Assembly: GCF_000009985.1 (NCBI RefSeq)
Contig: NC_007626.1
Location: 744,001-808,000 of the forward strand
Source of the DNA: Paramagnetospirillum magneticum AMB-1
GTDB taxonomy: Bacteria; Pseudomonadota; Alphaproteobacteria; Rhodospirillales; Magnetospirillaceae
Direction of reading: 5' to 3'
DNA: 64,000 nucleotides
Of this stretch, positions 21,911 through 30,911 are shown piece by piece. The notes beneath the pieces were generated by a model, which saw only the letters and a list, made by a program, of their open reading frames with translations, did not search any database and was not told where the DNA came from. Within the stretch, counting starts at the first letter, position 1. Every line of letters starts with the position of its first letter. Made by a program: the position numbers and the translations under genes.

Positions 21911-24139
21911 ATGCCATCGTTTGCCCAGAACAATTGTGGGGAAACCATATTGGCCGAGGATTTCGCCAAGGCTGTCGAACTGCATCAGGCGGGCAGGCTG
22001 CTGGAGGCCGTGGAGATCTACCAGCGGATTCTGGTGGCCAATCCCTACGACGAGGGGGCCAACCATCTGCTTGGCGTGGCCTGCTCCCAGATGGGCCAGT
22101 TCGATCTGGCCATTCACCTGATCGGCGAGGCGATCCGCGCCAACGACCGGGTGCCCGATTACCACGTCAATCTGGGCAACGCGCTGTTCAGCTCGCGGCG
22201 CCTGCCCGAGGCCGAGGCCGCCTATCGCCGCGCCCTGACCCTGAATACCGACATCCCCGAGGCGCTGTTCGGCCTGGGCAATACCCTGGCCCAGACCGGC
22301 CGGCTGGAAGAGTCCCTGGAGTTCCATCAGAGCGCCCTGGCCCTGCGGCCCAATTTCGTCGAGGCCCTGGCCAACATGGCCGGAGTACTGAGCCGCCTGG
22401 GCCGCCCGGCCGAAGCGGTGGAAAAGCTGCGCCGCGCCGTGGCGGAACGGCCGGGCGAGGCCAGCCTGCAGGCCGATCTGGGGCGCGCCCTGCTGGCGTC
22501 CGGTCATCGCATCGAGGCTGATGTCGCCGTCTGCCGCGCCCTGCGGCTGGCGCCCGATTCCCCTCCCATCCTGGTGGCGGCCGCCGACGTGATCCGGGCC
22601 AGGGGCCGGATGGAAGAGGCGCTGGAGCATGCCGCCCGCGCCGCCGAGCTGGCGCCCAATTACCCGCCCGCCGTCCTGATGCTTGCCCGCCAGTTGCGGG
22701 CCATGGGGCGCCGGGATCTTTCGGCCGAGACCTATCTGCGGCTGGCGGGCATCGAAGGCGCCGGAGTGGCCCATCTGTTCGATGCCGCCAACGCTCTGAA
22801 CGAGATGAGCCGTCTGCCCGAGGCGGTGGCGCTGTATCAGGCGCTGCTGGCCCGCGAGCACGACCACTCCGAGGTGTGGAACAATCTGGGCAATGCCCTG
22901 CGGGAACTGGGCGAGTTGGACCGTGCCGCCGAGTGCTACGAGACGGCCGAGCGGCTCAGCCCCGACGATCCCGTGGTCATGTCCAACCGGGCCGCCCTGC
23001 TGGGCAGCCTGGGCCGGGTGGCCGAGGCAGAAATCCTGTGCCGCAAGGTGGTGGCCCTGCAGCCGGGAATCGGCATTCCGCTGTCCAATCTCGGCCAGGC
23101 CCTCTACGCCCAGGGGCGCATGGAGGAGGCCCGCGAGCAGTTCGACGCGGCCGGAGCGGCCGATTCCACCAATGACGACATCCGCTTTCACCGCGCCATC
23201 GTCCGGCTGATGCTGGGTGACTTCGCCGAGGGCTGGCCGCTTTACGAGGCCCGCTGGGGCAACCGCAAGCGGGCCGAGCCCAATCGCCATTTCGCCACGC
23301 CGCAATGGCTGGGCGACGAGGATCTGGCGGGCAAGACCCTGTTGCTGTGGTCCGAGCAGGGGTTCGGCGACACGCTGCAATTCGTGCGCTTCGCGCCCCT
23401 GGCGACGGCCCGTGGCGCCCGGGTGATCCTGGAGGTGCAGCCTGCCCTGGTTTCCCTGCTGCGTGGCATGCCGGGGATTGCCCAGGTGGTGGCGGTGGGC
23501 GACGACACCGGGCCGGTGGACCTGCAATCGCCGTTGATGAGCCTGCCCATGGCCTTCGGCATCACCCTGGAGAGTATTCCCGCCGCCGTTCCCTACCTGG
23601 CTCCGCCGCCCGAGCGTCTGGAGCCCTGGACCCGGCGGCTGAACGCCAGCCTTCCGCCCGGCCCCCGCATCGGGTTGGTCTGGGCGGGGGATTCCCGCGA
23701 GCACGACATCGAATGCACGCTGATCGACCGCCGCCGCTCGCTGGCCTTGAAGCAGCTGGAGCCCATCCTCGCGGTGGAAGAGGCCAGCTTCGTCAGCCTG
23801 CAGGTGGGCAAGCAGGGACTTCAGGCCCGGGATGAGCCGCGCGTCGCCGACCTGACCGCGGGCATCACCGACTTCGCCGACACCGCCGCGCTGATCAGCG
23901 GTCTCGATCTGGTGATCAGCGTCGACACCTCGACCGCCCATCTGGCCGCCGCCCTGGGTAAGCCGGTCTGGTTGCTGTCGCGCTTCGACGGCTGCTGGCG
24001 CTGGCTTCAGGGCCGCGACGACAGCCCGTGGTATCCGACGCTCCGCCTCTACCGCCAGCCCGCCGCCGGCGACTGGGACACGCCCCTGGCCAAAATGGCG
24101 ACGGATCTGCGGGAGTGGCTCAAGACCATCCGGCGATGA
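21911..24139 (+). CDS. TPR-repeat protein with C-terminal glycosyltransferase-like domain
   Basis: The 742-residue protein begins with about 12 tetratricopeptide repeats (for instance NLGNALFSSRRLPEAEAAYRR and NNLGNALRELGELDRAAECY). From about residue 470 it has a GT-B domain of the heptosyltransferase/GT9-like kind, with LLWSEQGFGDTLQFVRFAP, RIGLVWAGDSREHD and ISVDTSTAHLAAALGKPVW. Such proteins often glycosylate protein or surface targets. The start is uncertain: ATG 21911 lacks a ribosome site, a TTG at 21950 has GGGGA at a good distance and begins right at the first repeat, and GTG 21842 is also open. The 3' end overlaps the convergent CoA-transferase gene by 20 bases. Confidence 0.78.
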   Translation: MPSFAQNNCGETILAEDFAKAVELHQAGRLLEAVEIYQRILVANPYDEGANHLLGVACSQMGQFDLAIHLIGEAIRANDRVPDYHVNLGNALFSSRRLPEAEAAYRRALTLNTDIPEALFGLGNTLAQTGRLEESLEFHQSALALRPNFVEALANMAGVLSRLGRPAEAVEKLRRAVAERPGEASLQADLGRALLASGHRIEADVAVCRALRLAPDSPPILVAAADVIRARGRMEEALEHAARAAELAPNYPPAVLMLARQLRAMGRRDLSAETYLRLAGIEGAGVAHLFDAANALNEMSRLPEAVALYQALLAREHDHSEVWNNLGNALRELGELDRAAECYETAERLSPDDPVVMSNRAALLGSLGRVAEAEILCRKVVALQPGIGIPLSNLGQALYAQGRMEEAREQFDAAGAADSTNDDIRFHRAIVRLMLGDFAEGWPLYEARWGNRKRAEPNRHFATPQWLGDEDLAGKTLLLWSEQGFGDTLQFVRFAPLATARGARVILEVQPALVSLLRGMPGIAQVVAVGDDTGPVDLQSPLMSLPMAFGITLESIPAAVPYLAPPPERLEPWTRRLNASLPPGPRIGLVWAGDSREHDIECTLIDRRRSLALKQLEPILAVEEASFVSLQVGKQGLQARDEPRVADLTAGITDFADTAALISGLDLVISVDTSTAHLAAALGKPVWLLSRFDGCWRWLQGRDDSPWYPTLRLYRQPAAGDWDTPLAKMATDLREWLKTIRR

Positions 24140-25226
24140 CCGCCTCGGCCGCCTTCTCGGTCAGGCGGCGGCGGCGGCGGGGGCGTTCGCCCTCCATCAG
24201 CACGGGCAGCAGCACCTCGACCAGACCCTGGTCGCTGACATGGGTGAAGCCGCGCTCCACGTGGTGGGGATGGGTGGCGACCTCGTGGGGCTCCAGCACC
24301 GGTTCGAAGGTGCAGTCGGCGGGCTCCAGCACTTCCGTCCACTCGGCCAGGGTGCGACTGGCGAACAGCGCCGTCATGTCGGCGAGCAGATCATGCTGGG
24401 GCAGGGGCTCGGCCTGGCGGGCGATCCAGTCGGGCTTGCCGATGGCCGTGCAGAACGACTGCCAGAACTTCTCCTCCAGCGCGGCGATGGCGGCGAAGCG
24501 GCCGTCCTTGGTCTGGTAGATGCGGTAGAAGGCGGCGCCGCCGTTGATCAGGTCGTGCTCGCGCTTCGGGTCGCCCCAGCGCTGCGCCATCGTCAGCACG
24601 CCGCCCATCCACGACAACGCCGCTTCGGCCAGAGAGATGTCGATGGTGGTGCCCTTGCCCGAGGTGGAGCGCTTTAAGAGCGCCGCCAGGATGGCGTTGA
24701 CCGCCAGCATGGCGCCCGCATGGTCGGCCAGGGGCGGAAAGGTCATGACGGGCCGCTCGGCCGGGCCGGACGCCGCCAGCAGGCCGGTCACTGCCAGATA
24801 GGTGACGTCGTGGCCCGCACGGGTGGCGAAGGGGCCGGTGCCGCCATAGCCCGACAGGGCGCAGTGGACCAGCCGGGGATTGATCTCGTGCAGGCGCGTG
24901 ATGCCGAAGCCCAGGCGCTCCATCACCCCGGGGCGAAAGCCTTCCAGCAGCACGTCGGCCCCGGCCACCATCTCGGCGAAGCGGGCCTTGCCGTCGGCGG
25001 ATTTCAGGTCCAGCGCCACGATGGTCTTGTTGGCGTTGGCCAGCTTGTAGAAGGCGGTGGTGCCGTCCGCGTCCACCGGCCCCATGGTGCGCATGGGATC
25101 GCCGGCCGGGCTTTCCACCTTGACCACCTCGGCGCCCAGGTCGGACAGCCACAGGGTGGCCAGCGGGCCGGGAATGTACATGGACAGGTCGAGGACCTTC
25201 AGCCCGGCAAGGCAATCGGCAATCAT
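24120..25226 (-). CDS. CaiB/BaiF family CoA-transferase
   Basis: Family III CoA-transferases move CoA between carboxylic acids; the same fold includes alpha-methylacyl-CoA racemase. The 368-residue protein has the N-terminal Rossmann part (LKVLDLSMYIPGPLATLWLSDLGAEVVKVE), LDLKSADGKARF, and the catalytic Asp in GTTIDISLAEAAL. Its length and the YGGTGPFATRAGHDVTYLA segment favour a racemase-like member, but the substrate is unknown. It lies downstream of an enoyl-CoA hydratase on the same strand, separated by a 104-base palindromic element, which suggests a small fatty- or branched-acid catabolic unit. Confidence 0.88.
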   Translation of the reverse strand: MIADCLAGLKVLDLSMYIPGPLATLWLSDLGAEVVKVESPAGDPMRTMGPVDADGTTAFYKLANANKTIVALDLKSADGKARFAEMVAGADVLLEGFRPGVMERLGFGITRLHEINPRLVHCALSGYGGTGPFATRAGHDVTYLAVTGLLAASGPAERPVMTFPPLADHAGAMLAVNAILAALLKRSTSGKGTTIDISLAEAALSWMGGVLTMAQRWGDPKREHDLINGGAAFYRIYQTKDGRFAAIAALEEKFWQSFCTAIGKPDWIARQAEPLPQHDLLADMTALFASRTLAEWTEVLEPADCTFEPVLEPHEVATHPHHVERGFTHVSDQGLVEVLLPVLMEGERPRRRRRLTEKAAEAVIAGWS

Positions 25227-25248
25227 GCTTTAGCTCCAGAATTGAATT

Positions 25249-25352
25249 GTCATCCCGAGCGAAGGCGAGGGATCTCGTCCTGGCCCGGCATGTCCGGTTA
25301 GGAAACGGCGGAGCAGACGGAGATTCCTCCTTCCGATGGTCGTCGGAATGAC
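25249..25352. repeat. Palindromic ~105-base repeat, copy 1
   Basis: The ends GTCATCCCGA and TCGGAATGAC are inverted. Inside are GGGATCTCGTCCTGG near the left end and GGAGATTCCTCC near the right, also nearly inverted. The same architecture is found at 28719-28820 and 33659-33763. It has no coding capacity. Confidence 0.85.
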
Positions 25353-25360
25353 CGGTTTCC

Positions 25361-26143
25361 CTAGACGCTCCAGTTCGGCTTTCTCTTTTCGGTCAGGGCC
25401 AGCACGCCCTCGCGGCATTCGGCACCGGCCCGGGCGTCGACGAACTGCGCCACGGTGTAGCGCATGAGGTCGGGTCCGGCGGGGCTGTCGTCGACCACCC
25501 GCAGCATGTCCTTGGCGGCTCCTTGAGCCTTGGGGGCGCCCTTGAGGCAGGACTCGACCATCAGGTCGCGGGCGGAGTCCAGTTTGTCGCCGGCCACCAC
25601 CGCATGGATCAGGCCCAGGCGCAGCGCCTCGCGGGCGTCGAAGCGCTCGCCCGACAGCACGTAGCGGCGCATGGCCCGGGTGCCCATGGCGGCGGCCAGA
25701 TAGGGCATGATCAGGGTAGGTGGGAAGCCGGCCCGCACCTCGGGCAGGGAGAAGCTGGAATCGTCGGCGGCCACCACCATGTCGGCCACCGAGACGATGC
25801 CGGCGCCCATCCCCAGGGCGGCGCCCTGGACCCTGGCGATCACCGGCTTGGCGCAGCGGTCGATGGCGTCCAGCATCACCGCCATCTGCATGGCGCTGCG
25901 GCTGACCTCTTCCGCGTCCTGGTCCAGCATGGCCCGCGTCCAGCCGATGTCGCCGCCGGCGCAGAAGCTGGGGCCCTGGCCCTCGATCACCACCACGCGC
26001 ACCGCCTCGGCCACGGACAGCTTCTGGAAGGTCTGGGCGAGGTTGCCCACCATCTGCTCGTCCAGGGCGTTGTGCAACTCGGGACGGCGCAGCGTCACGG
26101 TGGCGACGGCGCCGCTGATCTTGACATGGATATGGTCGGTCAT
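25361..26143 (-). CDS. Enoyl-CoA hydratase/isomerase (methylglutaconyl-CoA hydratase-like)
   Basis: The 260-residue crotonase-fold protein hydrates an enoyl-CoA. It has the CoA-binding and oxyanion segment FCAGGDIGWTRAML and the central ARVQGAALGMGAGIVSVADMVVA, followed by FSLPEVRAGFPPTLIMPYLAAAMG with one of the active-site glutamates. The closing part, MRRYVLSGERFDAREALRLGLIHAVV, is closest to leucine-pathway methylglutaconyl-CoA hydratases (LiuC), but no other liu gene is visible, so the substrate is tentative. ATG 26143 has a strong GGAGGGG site. It probably forms a unit with the CoA-transferase downstream. Confidence 0.85.
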   Translation of the reverse strand: MTDHIHVKISGAVATVTLRRPELHNALDEQMVGNLAQTFQKLSVAEAVRVVVIEGQGPSFCAGGDIGWTRAMLDQDAEEVSRSAMQMAVMLDAIDRCAKPVIARVQGAALGMGAGIVSVADMVVAADDSSFSLPEVRAGFPPTLIMPYLAAAMGTRAMRRYVLSGERFDAREALRLGLIHAVVAGDKLDSARDLMVESCLKGAPKAQGAAKDMLRVVDDSPAGPDLMRYTVAQFVDARAGAECREGVLALTEKRKPNWSV

Positions 26144-26334
26144 GCTTTCCCCTCCCCGGGACAATTGCCCCAGTAAACCACGGCATCGCCAGATCAACCA
26201 AGATGCAAGCAGCGCAGGCTTGTGGTGGACGCGTTCCATTTCCTGTTGCCAGGGGCGGCTTTGACTGAAACCATGGCGGAGCGGGGCGCAGGGGGTTCCG
26301 GCGCCTGTTCAAGCCAAGAGATTCCGGAGGGTCC

Positions 26335-28362
26335 ATGACGTCCAAGTCTCCTTCCCTGCCGCGCGCCTGTGCCCTGGTCGGGCCGTTCGCCAGCGGCAAG
26401 ACCAGCCTGCTCGAAGCCATGCTGCTGGCCTGCGGCGCCATCGGCCGCCAGGGCCGTATCAAGGACGGCACCACCACGGGGGATTCCAGCCCCGAAGCCC
26501 GCGCCCGCCTGATGAGCGTCGAGCCCAATATGGCCAGCGCCGAATATCTGGGCGAGAAGTGGACCTTCATCGATTGCCCCGGCTCGGTGGAGTTCCAGCA
26601 AGATTCCTATAACGCCCTGATGGCGGTGGACGTGGCGGTGGTGGTCTGCGAGCCCGATCCCGCCCGCGCCGTGATGGTCGCCCCGGTGCTGAAGTTCCTG
26701 GACGAGCACAAGGTTCCCCATCTGCTGTTCGTCAACAAGATCGACACCGCCGGCACCCGTCTCAAGGAGACGCTGGAAGCCCTTCAGGCGGTGTCCGACC
26801 GTCCGCTGATCATGCGCGAGATTCCCATCCGCGAGGGCGACGCCGTCACCGGCTATATCGATCTGGTCAGCGAGCGGGCCTACAAGTACCGCCCCGGCCA
26901 GACCTCGGCGGTGATCAAGATTCCCGAGGCCCTGAAGGGCGAGGAAAGCGCGGCCCGCCAGGAAATGCTCGAGCATCTGGCCGATTTCGACGACCACCTG
27001 ATGGAAGAGCTGCTGGAAGACCTGCAGCCGCCCGCCGACGAGATCTATGCCGACCTGGGCAAGGACCTGACCGGCGACCTGATCGTGCCGGTGTTCTTCG
27101 GCTCGGCCGAGAATGACGGCGGCATCCATCGCCTTTTGAAGGCCCTGCGCCACGACGCCCCCGGCCCGGCGGCCACCGCCGCCCGCTTAGGGATCAAGGC
27201 CGAGGGCGGCCCCCTGGCCACCGTGTTCAAGACGGTGCACGCCGCCCATACGGGCAAGCTCAGCTTCTCTCGCGTGTGGCGGGGCGAGTTCGCCGACAAC
27301 CAGTCCCTGGAGGCGGGCCGCATCGGCGGCCTTTACGTCATGACCGGCGGCACCCCCACCAAGGTGGCCAAGGCCGGCGTGGGCGAGGTCTGCGCCTTCG
27401 GCCGCCTGGACAGCGTGGCCACCGGCGCGGTGATCGGCGGGGCCGGAGAGGACATGGCCGCCTGGCCGCAACCCCTGGCGCCGCTGTTCGCCTTCGCCCT
27501 GGCCGCCGAGAAGAAGGGCGACGACGTCAAGCTGACCGGCGCCATCGCCAAGCTGGCCGAGGAGGACCCCTCTCTGTCGCTGGATCACGGCGAGTTCGGC
27601 GAGCAGATCCTGCGTGGCCAGGGCGAAATCCACCTCCAGGTGGCCATCGACCGGCTGAAAAGCCGCTTCAACATGGCGGTGGTGACCAGGAAGCCGACGG
27701 TCCCCTACAAGGAGACCATCCGCAAGGGCACCTCGGTGCATGGCCGCCACAAGAAGCAGTCGGGCGGGCACGGCCAGTTCGGCGACATCCATATCGACAT
27801 CGCGCCGCTGCCCCGGGGCTCGGGCTTCCACTTCGTCGACAAGATCGTCGGCGGCGTGGTGCCGCGCCAGTACATCCCCTCGGTGGAGGAAGGCGTTTCC
27901 GAGTTCCTGCACCAGGGCCCCTTCGGCTTCCCGGTGGTCGACCTGCAGGTGACGCTGACCTCGGGCAGCTACCACGCGGTGGACAGCTCGGACATGGCCT
28001 TCAAGACGGCGGCCCGCATCGCCATGAGCGAGGGCATGCCGCAATGTGATCCGGTGCTGCTGGAGCCCATTCTGGCGGTGGAGATCTCGGTGCCCTCCGA
28101 CTTCACCGCCAAGGCCCAGCGCATCGTCTCGGGGCGGCGCGGCCAGATTCTCGGCTATGACGCCAAGGACGGCTGGCAGGGCTGGGACAATGTCTCGGCC
28201 TATCTGCCCCAGGCCGAGATGGACGACCTGATCGTCGAGTTGCGGTCGCTGACCATGGGCGTGGGCACCTTCTCGTGGAAGTTCGACCACCTGCAGGAAA
28301 TCACCGGCCGCGTCGCCGACAAGGTGGTGGAAGCCCGCAAGGAGGCCCTGGCCAGCGCCTGA
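26335..28362 (+). CDS. Elongation factor G-like GTPase lacking the catalytic histidine
   Basis: The 675-residue protein has the EF-G domain order: GTPase domain with P-loop GPFASGKTS (residues 16-24) and NKID (135-138), then domain II, domain III with FGEQILRGQGEIHLQVA, domain IV with KKQSGGHGQFGDIHIDI, and domain V with MTMGVGTFSWKFDHLQEITG near the end. The G3 motif reads DCPGS (81-85) where EF-G has DTPGH, so the GTP-hydrolysing His is replaced by Ser. It belongs to the EF-G paralogues annotated as EF-G-like or EF-G II and is unlikely to be the main translocase. No ribosomal genes are adjacent. Confidence 0.88.
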   Translation: MTSKSPSLPRACALVGPFASGKTSLLEAMLLACGAIGRQGRIKDGTTTGDSSPEARARLMSVEPNMASAEYLGEKWTFIDCPGSVEFQQDSYNALMAVDVAVVVCEPDPARAVMVAPVLKFLDEHKVPHLLFVNKIDTAGTRLKETLEALQAVSDRPLIMREIPIREGDAVTGYIDLVSERAYKYRPGQTSAVIKIPEALKGEESAARQEMLEHLADFDDHLMEELLEDLQPPADEIYADLGKDLTGDLIVPVFFGSAENDGGIHRLLKALRHDAPGPAATAARLGIKAEGGPLATVFKTVHAAHTGKLSFSRVWRGEFADNQSLEAGRIGGLYVMTGGTPTKVAKAGVGEVCAFGRLDSVATGAVIGGAGEDMAAWPQPLAPLFAFALAAEKKGDDVKLTGAIAKLAEEDPSLSLDHGEFGEQILRGQGEIHLQVAIDRLKSRFNMAVVTRKPTVPYKETIRKGTSVHGRHKKQSGGHGQFGDIHIDIAPLPRGSGFHFVDKIVGGVVPRQYIPSVEEGVSEFLHQGPFGFPVVDLQVTLTSGSYHAVDSSDMAFKTAARIAMSEGMPQCDPVLLEPILAVEISVPSDFTAKAQRIVSGRRGQILGYDAKDGWQGWDNVSAYLPQAEMDDLIVELRSLTMGVGTFSWKFDHLQEITGRVADKVVEARKEALASA

Positions 28363-28393
28363 TGCTGGCGTTTCGCCCGAACCCAGTGCTATA

Positions 28394-28427
28394 GAGCGGG
28401 CTCCGACCTGACCAGAGGAGCCCGCTC
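28394..28427 (+). promoter_or_regulatory. Perfect hairpin covering the ribosome binding site of the next gene
   Basis: GAGCGGGCTCC (28394-28404) and GGAGCCCGCTC (28417-28427) are exact inverted repeats of 11 bases around a 12-base loop. The second arm contains the only ribosome binding site (GGAG) and ends directly against the ATG at 28428. A TATAGA sequence at 28390-28395 could be a -10 box, in which case the transcript would begin inside the palindrome and the site would be an operator instead. Confidence 0.6.
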
Positions 28428-28700
28428 ATGGAAAACCGCGAAATGTTCGAAGAGATCGCCGCCCTGATCGGCTCGATCGCCAAGGCCTTCGACCTCTCCG
28501 ACACCGACGTGGTCGCCGCCATCGAGCAGGGCAGCCTGGGCATGGAGATGATCACCGATGCCGAGGGACGTAATTGCGTCGAGGCCAGCCATGACGGACG
28601 CGTCGCCCGCATCTATCCCGGCGCCATCTACCGGGTCGGCGACCAGCCCCCGGCCGCCGACGAGGATTGCGGCGGCGGCGGCTGTTCCTGCGGCCACTGA
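28428..28700 (+). CDS. Small hypothetical protein with a Gly/Cys/His metal-type tail
   Basis: This 90-residue acidic protein is of unknown family. Residues 1-70 look like a compact alpha/beta domain (EEIAALIGSIAKAFDLSDTDVVAAIEQ, then ITDAEGRNCVEASHDGRVARIYPGAIYRV). The last residues, EDCGGGGCSCGH, place three Cys and a terminal His within ten positions, a likely site for a transition metal. It follows the EF-G-like gene by 65 bases. A perfect hairpin covers its ribosome binding site, so expression is probably controlled. Confidence 0.72.
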   Translation: MENREMFEEIAALIGSIAKAFDLSDTDVVAAIEQGSLGMEMITDAEGRNCVEASHDGRVARIYPGAIYRVGDQPPAADEDCGGGGCSCGH

Positions 28701-28718
28701 GCCCGTATCTTCAAAGCT

Positions 28719-28820
28719 GTCATCCTGAGCGAAGCGAAGGATCTCCGCCTGGAGCGGCGGTGCCGGTTCTGAACGGCCGTGCCAGGACGAGATCCCTCCG
28801 CCCGAGGGCGTCGGGATGAC
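28719..28820. repeat. Palindromic ~105-base repeat, copy 2
   Basis: It starts GTCATCCTGAGCGAAGCGAA and ends TCGGGATGAC, with GGATCTCCGCCTGG and CCAGGACGAGATCC as inner inverted arms. It lies between the small cysteine-tailed protein and the pseI stop codon, which are convergent. Confidence 0.88.
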
Positions 28821-28834
28821 GGATCGGTTCCATC

Positions 28835-29881
28835 CTACTCGATCATCGACCAGTCGAAGGCGGTGCCGCGCGGCACCGCCTTGCGTGCCTTGCGCCCCAG
28901 GATCTCGGGCAGGAACTTGGGCTCCAGCCCATAGCCGGGGCGGATGGAGCGCACCTTGTCCTCGGTGATGATTTCGCCGGGGTGCAGGTCCTCGACCACA
29001 TAGAGCGAGCGGCGGAAGGCCTTGGAGCCCTGCTCGCACTCGGCCAGGGCATAGGAGATGCGTCCGCGCGCCACCCAGGCGGTGCGGCAATCCTTGACCA
29101 GTTGGGCCAGTTCCTCGGGTTCCAGCGAGAAATGGGAATCGAGCCCGCCATCGGCGCGGCGCAGGGTGAAGTGCTTCTCGACGACGCAGGCGCCCAGCGC
29201 CACCGCCGTCACCGCCACCGCCGTGCCCTGGGTGTGGTCGGACAGGCCGACCGGCACGCCGAAGGCCTGGGCCATGTGGGGAATGGTGGCCAGATTGGCC
29301 TCCTCGGTGGGGGCCGGGTACGAGCTGATGCAGTGGAGCAGCACCAGTTGGTCGTTGCCGGCCCGGCGCACCGTCTCCACCGTGGCGGCGATGTCGCCCA
29401 GCCCGGCCATGCCGGTCGACACGATGATCGGCTTGCCCTTGGCCGCCGCATGGGCCACCAGCCCGGGATCGGCCATCTCGAAGCTGGCGATCTTGAAGGC
29501 CGGGGCGTCGAGACCCGCCAGGAAGTCCACCGCCGCCTTGTCGAAGGGCGAGGAAAAGACGATCAGTCCCAGTTCCCTGCCCCGCTCGAACAGCTTGGCG
29601 TGCCAGTCCCACGGGGTCTGGGCCTCGGCGTAGAGGTCATAGAGCTTGCGCCCGCCCCAGGGGCCGCCCTCGATGACGAAGTCGGGCCGGTCGCAATCGA
29701 TGGTAATGGCGTCGGGCTTCAGCGTCTGCAGCTTGACCGCGTCGGCGCCCGCCGCCGCCGCCGCCTCCAGCAGGGCCAGGGCGCGGCCCAGGTCGCCGTT
29801 ATGGTTGGCCGACATCTCGGCGATGATGAAGGGCGGATGATCCGGCCCGATGGGGCGTCCGGCGATGGAAATCTCGGTCAT
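28835..29881 (-). CDS. pseI: Pseudaminic acid synthase
   Basis: PseI condenses the 6-deoxy-AltdiNAc sugar with phosphoenolpyruvate to give pseudaminic acid. The 348-residue protein has the NeuB catalytic barrel, with FIIAEMSANHNGDLGRAL, DAVKLQTLKPDAIT and LLHCISSYPAPTEEANL, and VGLSDHTQG. A C-terminal SAF antifreeze-like domain follows (RRSLYVVEDLHPGEIITEDKVRSIRPG). The ATG at 29881 overlaps the end of pseG by four bases. Assignment to PseI rather than NeuB or LegI rests on the SANHNG start and the surrounding pse genes. Confidence 0.93.
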   Translation of the reverse strand: MTEISIAGRPIGPDHPPFIIAEMSANHNGDLGRALALLEAAAAAGADAVKLQTLKPDAITIDCDRPDFVIEGGPWGGRKLYDLYAEAQTPWDWHAKLFERGRELGLIVFSSPFDKAAVDFLAGLDAPAFKIASFEMADPGLVAHAAAKGKPIIVSTGMAGLGDIAATVETVRRAGNDQLVLLHCISSYPAPTEEANLATIPHMAQAFGVPVGLSDHTQGTAVAVTAVALGACVVEKHFTLRRADGGLDSHFSLEPEELAQLVKDCRTAWVARGRISYALAECEQGSKAFRRSLYVVEDLHPGEIITEDKVRSIRPGYGLEPKFLPEILGRKARKAVPRGTAFDWSMIE

Positions 29882-30852
29882 GGGGCAAGGCCTTTCAGGG
29901 ACGGCAGGCGTCGGATTGCGTCGACGGTGCGGGCGGCGCCCCGTCCGTCGCACAGTTTGGCGGCGGCGGCCGACATGGCGCCAAGCTCGGCGGCGGAGAG
30001 GGCGAGGGCAGCGGGCAGGTCGTCCACCGCGATCAGGCGGGCGGCGCCGCTGGCGCCCACCAGCCGGGCCACGTCGCGCTGATTGTCGGCGATGACCAGC
30101 ATCAGGGTGGGCAGGCCCAGGCAACAGCGCTCCCAGGTGGAGGTGCCTCCCGCTCCGATGGCCAGATCGGCCCCGGCCATCAGCCCGGCCATGTCCGGGA
30201 CGCCCACGTGAACCGTGACCCGGGCCATGGCGGCCGCCTGGGCCTTGACCGCGTCGAGATGGGGCGCCCTGACCCCCATGATCACGTCGATGGCAAGGCC
30301 GGACCCCGCCACGGCCCGGAGCACCGCTCCGGTGACGTTGTCGGGGTCGGTGCCGCCCAGGCTGACCAGCAGCCGGCGCAGGGAGCCATCGCGCCGCGCC
30401 AGGGCGGCCGGGCGGGCGGCGGCGAATTGGGGGCGCAGCAGGGCGTAGTCCGACCCGGCCAGCACCAGGGAATTGTGGGGGACCAGTTCGCGGTATTCCC
30501 CGGCGCTGCGCCCGAAGGTCTGGTCGAGCAGCAGGTCCGAGTGATGCCGCCTCGTGGGCAGGTCGTCGATGACCATTACCGCCCGGCTCATGCTTCGGAT
30601 GCGGGCTTCTTCCGCCGCGTCGATGCCGTAATGGTCGATCACCACCAGGGCGGCGCCGAAGGGCAGTCGGTCGGGCGTCACCACCGGATAGGGCAGCGAC
30701 GGCACCAGCTCCGCCGTTCCCGCCGCCGACACGAACAGGCAGGCGGCTCCGCGCCGGGTCAATTCATCGGCCAGGGTGAGGCAGCGCATGACGTGGCCGA
30801 TGCCCATGGCGGCGGAAGCGTCGGCGCGAAAGCAGATGGTGGGCGTGACCAT
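29878..30852 (-). CDS. pseG: UDP-2,4-diacetamido-trideoxy-altropyranose hydrolase
   Basis: PseG removes UDP from the altro sugar before condensation by PseI. The 324-residue GT-B-type protein begins with ICFRADASAAMGIGHVMRCL, whose GxGHxxR motif holds the catalytic His. It continues with LLVSLGGTDPDNVT and IGAGGTSTWERCCLGLPTL, the nucleotide-binding part. It is first in the minus-strand pseG-pseI unit, with a four-base ATGA overlap into pseI. Only 59 bases separate it from the divergent pseH, so both arms share one promoter region. Confidence 0.92.
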   Translation of the reverse strand: MVTPTICFRADASAAMGIGHVMRCLTLADELTRRGAACLFVSAAGTAELVPSLPYPVVTPDRLPFGAALVVIDHYGIDAAEEARIRSMSRAVMVIDDLPTRRHHSDLLLDQTFGRSAGEYRELVPHNSLVLAGSDYALLRPQFAAARPAALARRDGSLRRLLVSLGGTDPDNVTGAVLRAVAGSGLAIDVIMGVRAPHLDAVKAQAAAMARVTVHVGVPDMAGLMAGADLAIGAGGTSTWERCCLGLPTLMLVIADNQRDVARLVGASGAARLIAVDDLPAALALSAAELGAMSAAAAKLCDGRGAARTVDAIRRLPSLKGLAP

Positions 30853-30911
30853 GACCGGGAAACTGAGTAGACTCGTCGCCTTCAGTATAGGCGGGCCGGA
30901 GGACAGGGCAA

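Noticed and set aside
21827..23941. A 704-residue open frame antisense to the TPR-glycosyltransferase
   Set aside because: Composition is Gly/Gln/His-rich with no domains, and the plus strand has clear TPR and transferase motifs.
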